From contig NTMA01000001.1 of NCBI GenBank assembly GCA_002917075.1, positions 1,178,001-1,242,000 of the forward strand: 64,000 nucleotides of DNA, written 5' to 3'. The stretch comes from Hawksworthiomyces lignivorus (lineage: Eukaryota; Ascomycota; Sordariomycetes; Ophiostomatales; Ophiostomataceae). Positions 53,592-63,717 of the stretch are shown in pieces (positions within the stretch are counted from its first letter, which is position 1; each line of letters opens with the position of its first letter). The notes below the pieces were generated by a model. It was given only the letters and a program-made list of their open reading frames with translations. It searched no databases and was not told the origin of the DNA. A program made the translations under genes and the position numbers.

Positions 53592-55637
53592 TCATGATAC
53601 CCCCACCTGTTGTTTCTGGAGGGCCTTTTCACGCTTTCGGCGCCATTGATAACCGGCAGTCATCTCCACGTACATCAAAATGAGCATACTCGCACTGATG
53701 CAGCCCCAGAAGACGTAAGCCCAAGAGTAACGCATTGACGTTGTCATACGGTCGATGAGAGAAACAAGAATTGTTGCTAAAAGGCAGCGAACAAGATTTG
53801 TCTAGATATGCACGCAGTGTTAGCCACATAGAGTGTCTATTGAAGCAATGCAAATAATGCCCTTACACATGCAGTAGCTGATGAGCTGCGTGATTGCAAG
53901 ACATCAATCATTAATGTCATCGTCGTGTTCAAAATGGAGATTGATGTCCATCCTACTTCTCGAAAGTCAGCGCGCACCGTCTAAGCGTAATAGCCACATT
54001 GTCATCAAAACACTAGCCACTTACAAATGAATTGAATGATTAGAGGAATGGCAATATTCGCTCTATTTTCAATACTAAAGCCCCAACCAAATACACATGC
54101 TGTGAATATTACTAAGTAAACTGGCATCGTTCGGAGACGAGCTCGCTCTTTAGGGAAGCTGGTCTCGTCCTCAATAAGCTGGCGACCCCATTGTCGCTTG
54201 CTCCGTGCGTAATACCAGTCCAGAAATTTACCAGTAGTTGTGCTGCCTGCAATCATCCCACCGCCGGTGGCAAAGTAGCATAGGCCAATAGTCGATTCAG
54301 TGAGAAACGGGTAAATATCTGCGAAGGATGATGATATTGTAGCAGTGATAGTATAGTTGATACTATACACCACACCTGTAAAGAAAAGTGTGATCGAGAT
54401 GTCTGGGTAGAGAAAGATGGAGAAAGGGTTTGATGGGGTCTTCGTCTTTTTCGTCGAGATGGGCCTCTTTGTCGTCTTAATGTTGCGGCCAATAACAGGC
54501 AGCCAGGGCCGATAGATGCCTCCAAGCTCAATACTGCCGTTGCCGGCGATTGCTCGCATTGTTTCTGGCATAAATCTACAATTGTTTGATTTGGGGTTCT
54601 CTTCCATTATAGAAATAGCACGGTCGAACTTACAGTATAATTAGAAAGAGGCATACTACAGCCATGATAACTAGAAACCAGAAAATAGAACGCCACCCTA
54701 GGTTCTGACTCATTGCACCGCCTATGGCGGGACCGATACAAGGTGCGAGCTGTGGTCAAATTTCCATTATTAGAAAAGATATGACGAAACAATAACAGTA
54801 TGCATATTTCGAGTAGCTGTTACTTGCCATGGGCCCGAGGTTAAAATAACCAAAATAGCCAGCCCGTTCTTCGGGTGTCGAAACATCTCCAATGACGCCG
54901 GCACCTAACACATTAGCAGAAGGAAATGTTCTTCAGGAACCAGGACAATGACCATCAGACCTACCCAAGGCAATAGTACTAGCACAGCCAGATGCCTGTA
55001 GGCACCTCAACACGATCAGTAGCCAAAAGGCAGATGTTGGGCACAGCGCCAGACCAATGCACGAGATAATTAAAATGATAAAGCATATAATGAAGACAGG
55101 TCGACGGCCGTATTGATCAGAAAGAGTACCCCAGAGCATAGGGGCTGATAAGTTGGTCAATGGCTGTAGCACATCTTTAGCATGCAAGTAATGAAGGAAA
55201 GACGTACATATACCCTGCATGAGAAGGTATGCTGTTACCGTCTGGTTCATTAATTCGGTTGACTTGTGGAAGACGTGAGACAGAGTTGGAATGGCAGGAA
55301 AATATATGTTCGCTGGCAGAGGGCTGCGATCTCCTTTCCGTTAACACAAAGGCAGGCCAGGCGGATAGCAAAGAGGGAATGAAATCTGAAGTGTCAAGGA
55401 GGACAGAATAGTATGTAGTTCATGTACGGACCTATAGAGTCCTGCCACCGCAACCATACCGACAATAAACCATTTCTCGTGTGTTGTATACATGTGGTAC
55501 GGCGGAGGCGACTCCGGGGAACCGAGACCTTCAGTTCTCTGGAGAACCCCCCGCGGTCCTATTCTTTCATTGTCCGGATTTGGGATGATCGTTTCCAGTG
55601 TTGTTGACGGCATTGCCGAAGATGCCGCCATGGTCAT
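53592..55637 (-). CDS. DHA1-type MFS transporter (Qdr/Dtr-like)
   Basis: Eight exons: 55637-55432, 55323-55214, 55174-54965, 54904-54828, 54749-54634, 54575-54025, 53955-53867, 53801-53592. They encode 522 aa with all phases consistent. Junctions rebuild AGLYSPLPANIYFPAIPTLS, GTLSDQYGRRPVFIICF (motif A), NLGPMLAPCIGPAIGG (motif C, the antiporter signature) and SISILNTTMTLMIDVL. Twelve TM helices are expected. The intron after NLGPM has a GC donor (GCAAGT) and CCACAG acceptor. Motif C suggests proton antiport, so export of a toxic intermediate or product is plausible. It is divergent from the NCS1 permease and shares its promoter. Seven introns contrast with the intronless dioxygenase, P450 and regulator genes nearby. 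Confidence 0.9.
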
Positions 55638-56409
55638 TAGTCAAAGGGCACATCAATAATCTCTAGTGTTGCTGATGCTTTGTATGCTTATTCCAAGTCA
55701 CATATTGAGCTACAAATGTAAGTAGTTCTGAGAAGTTAAAGCAAAATTAATGGAAACCCCCAATATGCATGCAAATTTTGAAGACGAATAGTTACCGGCT
55801 TCTTGTGGCATTCCGAAAATTATCCAGTAACCACCGTTCTGAACTTCATTTTGGAGTCCACTATTATTTCCAGAGATAGTTACTCCGTATACGAATGTAG
55901 TCTTGCCGCATACCACTACTGAGTGGAGCTGTAATTTTTGTTTCATGCTATTAGTGCGTAATTGTAGCTTTATCATTGGACAGAAAAGAGAGCTCTGGAG
56001 TCTTCCCTACTAAAGCTTATGTGCATTCCGCTGTGTTTTTTCTTTCGGCGCAGATAGAGCTGCAATGTGAGGGCAAAGGGAAGATAATAGTTATCAGTTG
56101 CCGGGCGGCAATTGATAACTAAACGAAAGAAAACAGGAAGTCTTATCTGCCACAATTTTTCCTAGGAGAATCTGTGTCTAATATTGCTACTACCATTTCT
56201 TGACAAATCACTGCCCCTGCATTCCAAAGTCTTATATTGGGCATATTACCAATGCGGAGAGCGAAACACACACGGTCAACAAAACTAACTTTCTTTCTAT
56301 TTACATGATTACTGTTCTCGAGTTCTCCTTTTACACTTTTATAGACTCCTGAAGCGCCATCCCGAATAAAAAAAAATAACGAGTCCCATTCTTATACGGC
56401 TTTGACGCT
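55638..56409. promoter_or_regulatory. Divergent promoter between DHA1 MFS and NCS1 permease
   Basis: 772 bp with the composite palindrome and GATA cluster annotated separately. No other gene is supported. Confidence 0.55.
56052..56148. promoter_or_regulatory. GATA-factor site cluster around a TTGCCG palindrome
   Basis: Near-perfect palindrome at 56091-56118: left half TTATCAGTTGCCG, then GG, right half CGGCAATTGATAA. Apart from the GG centre, only one position pair fails to match. The core is TTGCCG-GG-CGGCAA. The outer arms are TGATAA hexamers on opposite strands. Further HGATAR hexamers are AGATAG at 56052, AGATAA at 56082 and TTATCT at 56143, five in 97 bp. HGATAR is the target of AreA/NIT2 nitrogen regulators. 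This suggests combined pathway-specific and nitrogen control of both transporters. Confidence 0.55.
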
Positions 56410-58206
56410 ATGGCATCTGTCGACATTGAAGCAGAACATCAGCCTTCATGCAACGGCAAGAGCACCGAAAAAGAAACTGTTGTCTCTTCTGCACCGAGTT
56501 CCAGCGACATTGCCATAGTACAATCTTCACCTACTCGTCAGCCTTGGCACAAACGTGCAATCGTTGCTGTGAGACTCAATGGCATCGAAAATGCTGGTGC
56601 AGCCCCAACGCCTCCAGATGAGCGCGTCGATCGCCGGTCTTACACGGCTTTTACTCTTTGGTTCACAATGAATTGTAATATTCTGCCGTACGTATACCAT
56701 TTCTAATGGATATCGAAAACAAAATTTTATGCTGCAGATAGAAGTCCCTGGCCAATAGTACTGACATAATTTATTCTCAAACTAGCATAACCTTTGGTAT
56801 GCTAGGTCCGCAGTTTGGTTGTTCGCTTCGAGATAGTGCTCTCATCGTTCTCTTCTTCACACTTGTGACGGCTCTTGTCCCTGCGTACCTTAGCAGCTTG
56901 GGTCCAAAAACCGGCATGAGACAAATGATTCAGGCAAGATTTAGCTTCGGGTAAGATTGACCAACCTCATTTCGTTATCTTTAAAACGAGGAGGAAGCAA
57001 AAGAGAAAGGCAAATAAATACTAATAGTATGTGTTGTTTAGTCGGTATCTTGTTGGCGTTCCTGTTCTATTGAATCTGGCTACACTTACTGGCTTTTGTA
57101 TCATCATGGTAGTCATTGGCGCCCAATGTCTTTCTGCTGTCAGCAGCGGCCATTTGAGTCCTTATGTCGGAATTGTCATTGTCTCTATTCTCTCGTTGGC
57201 CATTTCTTTCAGCGGTTACAAAGTTCTCCACATTTACGAAGCATATTCATGGATTCCTGCTTTAATCGCCATAGTCGTAGCTGTCGGTTGCGGCGGGTCA
57301 CATCTCCAAGAGCAGACAGTGGTAGAACAGTCACCGGCGAGTTCTGTGGTCTCTTTTGGTATGGTTGTTGCCTCATACATGCTGCCGTGGGGCTGCATCG
57401 CCTCCGACTTCTTTACTTATTTGGACCCAAAGGTCAGACCGTAAGTAGGAGTGTTATGCCAACTCCAAAAATCTTCTTTGACCATCCACGCTAATTAGTT
57501 TACCGGCGATAGAGCGACTATTTTCTGTTATTCATATCTTGGCCTTTGTTTACCCACGATCACTCTCATGACGTTGGGCGCTGCAATTGCTGGTGTCGTT
57601 GATAACATTCCGTTATGGGCTGATGGCTACAACTCTAATATGGTTGGCGGTATTATGGCCGCCATGCTTTCCCCTGCTAAAGGATTTGGCAAGTTCATGA
57701 CAGTGTTGCTGGCCTTTTCACTCCTCGGCAATATTAGTGCTACGAGCTACGCCGTCACACTGAACTTCCAGCTCCTGATACCTGTGCTTGTGCGCGTCCC
57801 TCGCTACCTGTTTGCCATTCTACTTACTATCATCATCATTCCTGTTAGCATTGGTGCCAGCAAAAACTTCTTCAACAATCTTAATAATTTCATCACATTG
57901 ATCGGCTATTGGTCTTCCGCATTCTTGGCTATCGTCTTGATCGAGCACCTGTGGTTCCGCAAGTGTAAGAGTACAAACTATGCTGCTGGGGATTGGGACA
58001 CAGCAGCGCGTCTCCCACCTGGTATTGCTGCCATATGCTCAGCGCTCTGCAGCGTCGCTCTCATTGTTCCTAGTATGGATCAGGTCTGGTGGGTTGGGCC
58101 TATTGCGAAGACAACTGGTGATCTGGGATTTGAATTTGCCTTTGTAGTCACCGGCATTCTATATATTCCATTCAGAATGCTAGAGAGAAAGTACTTTCAC
58201 CGTTGA
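56410..58206 (+). CDS. NCS1 family purine/cytosine-type permease (Fcy-like)
   Basis: Exons 56410-56687, 56786-56950, 57042-57440 and 57513-58206 encode 511 aa. Introns begin GTACGT, GTAAGA and GTAAGT. Junctions rebuild NCNILPITFGMLGPQFG, ARFSFGRYLVGVPVLLN and LDPKVRPATIFCYSYLG. NCS1 signatures: the N-terminal LNGIENAGAAPTPPDERVDR, the TM1 region FTLWFTMNCNILP and MRQMIQARFSFG. ASDFFTYLDP and the TM8-10 stretch GFGKFMTVLLAFSLLGNISA also match the family. The Fcy branch carries cytosine, adenine, guanine and hypoxanthine, and relatives carry pyridoxine or other N-heterocycles, so the ligand is likely a small N-heteroaromatic. It is the right end of the cluster. Confidence 0.92.
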
Positions 58207-58767
58207 ATAAACCTGATCTGTAGAGTATGGCGTGGCATTTTGAACACGCATTAATAGATATAATAAACATACTGTGCTCGCCTACGCTGCATAAAGAATT
58301 CCAGACAGAACGCTAAGAGTTCGCCGCTTTTGCACCGGCAAAGGCTGAATTTCTGCTGGGAAGTACTGGAAACAGTCTCAGAATATCTAAATTGGCAAAT
58401 TAGGTCTCCTAGATGATATTTTACGCCGTTGTGTTAGAATGCTAAGGAAAGCAAATTATACATTCAACTCGAGAGGCGGCTTTCTGCAAGAGATTTTAAA
58501 TTATCTGCATTTTTCGTTTCCTACTGTTGCATACTGGGCGCAATTCAAGAAAAAGGGCAAGTATTCTGAGGCTACTAACGTCAGCTAGAGATCGCGATGA
58601 TGAATACTACGATCTTGTTCCATAGGTGTATTACAGTTATTGTTTTCCGCTTTATATGTTCTAAGTGAGCACAAACGTTACACTGTGCAGCTATATCTAA
58701 ACAACTTGCCTCCAATCAGTGTAGCCTATCGAACCAAGTACTTATTAGCTATGTTGAACTCGCAACG
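58207..58767. other. AT-rich intergenic region
   Basis: 560 bp beyond the permease stop. No gene is recognised. It marks the start of a gene-poor stretch. Confidence 0.55.
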
Positions 58768-60576
58768 TTATGTACCTAGTCTAGAAGTTATAAGATCATT
58801 ACCCGGGCGCTTTCGCACTTGGAATGAACCAATGTTTTTCGAGTTCTTCTGCCTCGTGCCTGAAATGGCCAACGCGTTCATAGAGAAGATTCTACCATCA
58901 ACGCTTCGCTGCGTCAATACTAAACACATGTCTCGTTTGCCGAATGAATGCGTACCAAGCCGTAAACATAGTAGTTCGTCTCCGATTACAAGAGACCCCT
59001 GAATGAAATCGGTTGGGCAATTTGATTGGAAGATAACCTCAAGAGAACCCGCCTGGAGAGGCCATTGGTCCAATCGAGCCTTGCTACCTGAGCTCTTCTT
59101 GAGCGTTGTGGCCTGAGACGGCGCCTCAAGGACGACATACCCAGAGGAAACCTCACCAGTAGGATCCGGACTAGCCAGAGTAACTGAGGCGTCAACGCAG
59201 CTGGTGTAAATAGTTATCATATAGCCTTTGTAGAATACGTTGTGGATGATACAATTGACCGAAGCTCAGCTCTACGAAGGGCTCTGATAAACCATAGGTC
59301 TCTGGCAGTCACACACTCCTGGTACCAAAGCAAAGTCATGAATAATTGTATTCTTCCGTAGTCCCGCCAGATATACGGCTCCCAGTCGAGCACGCAGCAT
59401 CTGTTTTGCGACACCCGACAACACTGGGAGCTTGTCCTTTCCTAAAGTAAGAGTAAGAGCGGAATAGGACAAGATTATGCTATACTAGTATTCTGAATTT
59501 GATTTTGGGTTTAGTTGGTCCAGCGACTGTTGATGCGACTTGGCATTTGGGAACGGCACGAAAGGTGCCTTCCTAGCGACATTTTGGAATATGTTTCTTT
59601 TCCGGATTGCAGCGTATGTAGACTTCGTATTCGGCATCGTCAGTTTTCTGAATACGCAGTCTTCGTGGTTGCGAATTACCAGAGGCACTGGAATAGCATC
59701 CGCCATTGTCATCAAAAGAAGCAGTGGCACACAATGTGACATATGTGTGTCCATAAATGCTGGCCATTAATAAGACTCTTGGGCCCAATCTATGGGATCA
59801 CCTTGGATGATGCAGATATAATCAATCCAGCTGTATTTCAGACGCAATCTCCTAGTAAAGTCAATTGCATCTCGGAAGATGCTGGGGAATTGTGTCCCAG
59901 TCAATGCCCTGCTTATTCAGTGCAAGCTTCCGCGTAGTTGTTCTGCACGCCGGTACAACACCACCCCAGCAGTGACCTGGACAAGCGTACTGGTTCGATT
60001 CCCCAGTGGACTCGTAAAGTCGTACTCGGAGCGAAGTGACATCAATATCCCTTTGGAAATAGCGGCGGTTCTGTTGTTGAATTTTGGGGACATGATATAC
60101 GTGTCCTTCGACATAGTTCTATCCATTGCTGAACTTTAACTAGGCTCTCTACCGAAGCCACTTGCATAGCCCATATGGAAGAGGGCCCAAAAGGCCAGCT
60201 AGCGTACCAGGAAGAGTGAACAGCTCGAACTGATGCTCCGTTGCCAAAGTTATACGGACTTTCTTTCTAGCATCGCCCAATAAATTTTTGACCACGGGTT
60301 TCTCTTTACTAGTGTGAACATGCTGTACTATTCACTCTTCACTAGATCGAACTTCCCATGCTCTTCAAGTCGCTCCCACCTTATTTCTTGCCGTTTCCCC
60401 GAAGTTCGGAGTATTCTTATTGTGAGACTGCCCTTGACGATGTCACGGAGAAACTTGCATCTTTCACACAGATTCTTACAGGACTCACGAAACTTGATGA
60501 CTTTTTCTCCTCGAGGGCTAGCATTTTCGCAGCTTGGACATGATGAATTAGGAGGGCTCTTGTTGAGTGATGCCAC
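58768..60576 (-). pseudogene. Degenerate HET-domain (heterokaryon incompatibility) gene
   Basis: Read 3' to 5' on the plus strand, HET-family blocks appear in correct order but in different frames. An N-terminal Cys-rich piece (CPSCENASPRG, NLCERCKFLRDIV) lies near 60576-60440. QQWIELCRRTRISC is near 60100. YACPGHCWGG with CRTTTRKLALNKQGIDWD lies at 59990-59900. RDAIDFTRRLRLKYSWID and YICIIQGDPIDWAQES lie at 59874-59772. MASIYGHTYVTLCATAS starts at 59767. GKDKLPVLSGVAKQM and YLAGL lie near 59440-59350. The normally invariant PSWSWASVN reads PS-stop-S-stop-ASVN at 59279-59256. There are frameshifts near 59874 and 59768, and the segment between the HET domain and KDKLP is largely missing. HET proteins trigger death of incompatible hyphal fusions; this copy cannot make one. 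Confidence 0.8.
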
Positions 60577-63500
60577 TAAGCCACTTCACCAGTACAAAAA
60601 GGATCAATCCCCTTGGACACATGTAGCAGTACCTTATAACTCAACAGCTCTTTTTTGATGCGTGGAATAGGTGTTGAAACGAATGCATAGTTAGACGTAA
60701 TACATAATAGAAATACCGCTGTCTATAGAGACTCAAACCTGAGCTCAGAAAAGGTATGGAAACAAAGCTTTTCTGCTGCTAGCAAAGCTGCAAGCTTGGG
60801 GACTTGGTGGACGAGGTGGCTGGGGTGGCTGAGCAAGCTGCGCTCTGACATACTCAGGTGCTATTCAGAGAGACTCAGGCTTGCCACTGATTGTCATAGG
60901 ATAACGGCTTCGGCATGCACAATCAATATCTCTTTTCCCAGAAGTGGACTAGCTTACTGGTGCAAAGGAGACACCTCATTTGTTAGCCCAATGTATAGCC
61001 ATGTCCCAATCTCTTCAAAGGGCAAGTTGCTAATTCCGGTGAGCAAAATAGAGTGTCCAAAACCAAAAATATAGATGTATGAGGATTTCTTAAAAGGCAT
61101 ATATCAAGAGAATAGCTTTTCCAACTCGATAGGGTAAATAGAGATATTCACGTAGGAAAAAAATTACGGAGGATACAATTGCGTCATGGCAGCAAGACTC
61201 AAAAAAATGTGTTGCGATATGAGGCAAATTGTAGTCTTTCGATGATTTACGTTCTTCTATTAATAGATGACCATTGTTAATAGTCGAAGACCGATATATT
61301 TTGTCCTTATTTAGACATTTCGCTTCATTTTTAACAATAGACGACTCCATCGTCAACTCTCCTGCCAAATAGTCTCCTGGGGACATTTATATAGCCACGC
61401 AGGGCAAATCGCATAGCGTTGTGTAGTGGGTACATGGTGCACTAAGCACTATTACGCACACATTTCACGGTAGAAAATCCGTTGAGACGATCGTCTACGG
61501 GGAATTACCAAATTGAATATTAGCTCTTCCTTTTGTATCGGAGCGAATAGCAACATCGATCTTACATTGTCCTCTGCTACAAGAAAAAATCTGTCCTCCC
61601 CGCAAGAAATAAATTATCTTCTAATATTCAATATGTATCCTCTTAAAGTGCTAGCCGGTACAGCTTATGTCGTTGATGGCAGTACTGGTAATTAACATGG
61701 CAGAATAGAGTTCTCTGCAGCAAATTTTTATGTGTAGCTAAGTAGCTGCTAATTAAACCACTAGAACTTGGACTGCTAACAAATGGTATGACGCCGCAAG
61801 AGCGCGAATCATTAAGACATCCATACCATATGTGCGAAAGATGCCTTGGAGGTGAATTAAGAATATCGAATACCTGACATGATGCGCAGCGAGTCCGATG
61901 CATGGTATGTCGCCTCAGCTTGGGCCAGTAATACCTTTCCGACCCTGTGACTAGCTGCCTAATCCTGGATGGTCGACAAAATTTTGCCTGGTGGCTGGCA
62001 CTATGACACTGAGAAGCCACAATCGGCATAACACCATCGAAGATGACCCGATTCTGGCGAGCTGGAATAGAGTTTCTCTAACCCACAGCTTTTTTTCTTA
62101 TTTTTACCAAATAAACCTTGAAGGCTCGGGCCGCTGATTAGCGTGCCAAGGAAATACTATTCTAGTTTTGCCTTTGCAGTCTTTATTGAATTACTATTCT
62201 ATTTGTAGGATTCGTTCCACTTGCTCGGTATACACTGGAATCGGTAACTTTTTCGCAAATGGTTTCTCCGAGCCGAGAAGCTTCCCAACTGGACTGCAAT
62301 CACCACGAGACCAAAAGGTCGACATATTGGAAGGTAGCATCGCTTGGTGACAGTATGACATTATCAAAACATAAAAGTTTCATCGTGTTCTTTGTGCTGG
62401 CGAATTATTTCCGGAGTAAGTCACCTTCCGTATCAGGCTATTGTTAACTTGCCTTTTGTCTTACACAAAAGTTGGGCTGGATTAGTGGTAGGTCATTCTG
62501 CGGGGAGATTGCGCGGAGGGTTAGCGACACCTTGCTTGGTAGACTCGTGCTGTGCGCGGCTTGTTTATTTTACAAATTCTTCAGACTGACGACTTGATGT
62601 GCTGACAGGGTGATATGCTGACGGACTAGCGGGCTGACGGACCGCGCGATGCGATGCGAGAGATAACGAGATAACTAGTAGTAGAAGGTGATACGACTGT
62701 GATGGCGAAGAAGAATATTCTGAAATGGCTTTCTAGCGGCAAAGAAGCAAAGAATGTTTTTTTGTTGTTGGTCGCCGACGCTAAAGACTCCCCAAAAATG
62801 AAATACAACCTCGCGAAAAGAACACATTTTGGTCATGTGAGAGATAAGCAACGCCTGTATAACAATACACACATACAGTACATATGTAGCTCTGAGGAAT
62901 ACCAAGTTTGATAAGCCGCGAGAACTAAGAAATCTCGTAAACAATGCGAGCAATGACAGGTGGGGCGCACCGCGCACAAAGTTACACGGACCTGCCTATT
63001 TCGTAAGCACATCGAGACGACAGAGCCTAGGTTTGTTTTGCTGCCGCCATTCTTTCACAAGAATCATTCTCCTCATTTACGCAAGATTTATCTTTATCAG
63101 GACGCTATCGAAGTAATCACTACCCTGGCACTAGGGAGACTAAAGCGCATCAAGTAGGTCCTTATCCATTGAGCACACTGTGTTAGATGACCCAATACCT
63201 CACGTAGTATACCCATGCACGTTCAATAGACTTTCTCCCCCGTCAATTTGCTGATGTGGTACTATCTGAAACTTGTGTAAGCCGAGTCCGTGCGAACCAA
63301 GGATGAAAAGATGCGGATATGGCCAGAGCTCTCATTAATGCCGAATAAAAAAAGAAATTATTTTAGTGTTTCTTTCCCAGCGCAGGCCTACCACAGGGCG
63401 ACTCGATTGGGAAGGTGAATTAGGATCGGCGATGATACGGTGATACTAGCAAACCTGCCCAATGGTTGGTTACAGGCCAATCGATGGGTTCTCGCATGAT

Positions 63501-63717
63501 GGCGAGCGATAAGACGATGTAGCAGAAAATAATGCACAATTCAGATGTAACTGAGCTACTGGTTGATACTACGAAGCATATATAATAGTCGCGTGTTTGC
63601 TGTGTCGCCTGCCGACCTGGCGCACATGTCGCACCTGCTGCAGTGCATGTTGCTTGGTGAAAGTATTGCCCGCTACCCCTGCTGAATTGCTTCATCTCAT
63701 TCCGAAAGGCAAACATC
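60577..63717. other. Gene-poor region
   Basis: 3.1 kb with only short frames. One minus-strand frame at 61643-62029 has SERYYWPKLRRHT followed by CASC, weakly like a zinc-binding integrase segment, too little to call. A 12-bp palindrome AGACGATCGTCT lies near 61484. A short GCTGACGGAC-type repeat lies near 62600-62645. It probably contains decayed sequence plus the promoter of the last gene. Confidence 0.5.

Noticed and set aside
41569..58206. A conventional secondary-metabolite cluster
   Set aside because: No polyketide synthase, NRPS, terpene cyclase or dimethylallyl transferase is present. The enzyme set is hydrolytic and oxidative with importers, which fits catabolism better.
61643..62029. 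Minus-strand frame with YYWPKLRRH and CASC, reminiscent of an integrase zinc-binding region
   Set aside because: Only one weak motif. No RNase H or DDE core, LTR or neighbouring reverse transcriptase. Kept only as a note in the gene-poor region.
62595..62650. GCTGACGGAC-type short repeats
   Set aside because: Two or three imperfect copies of about 10 bp, not CRISPR-like and with no regular spacing. Not significant.
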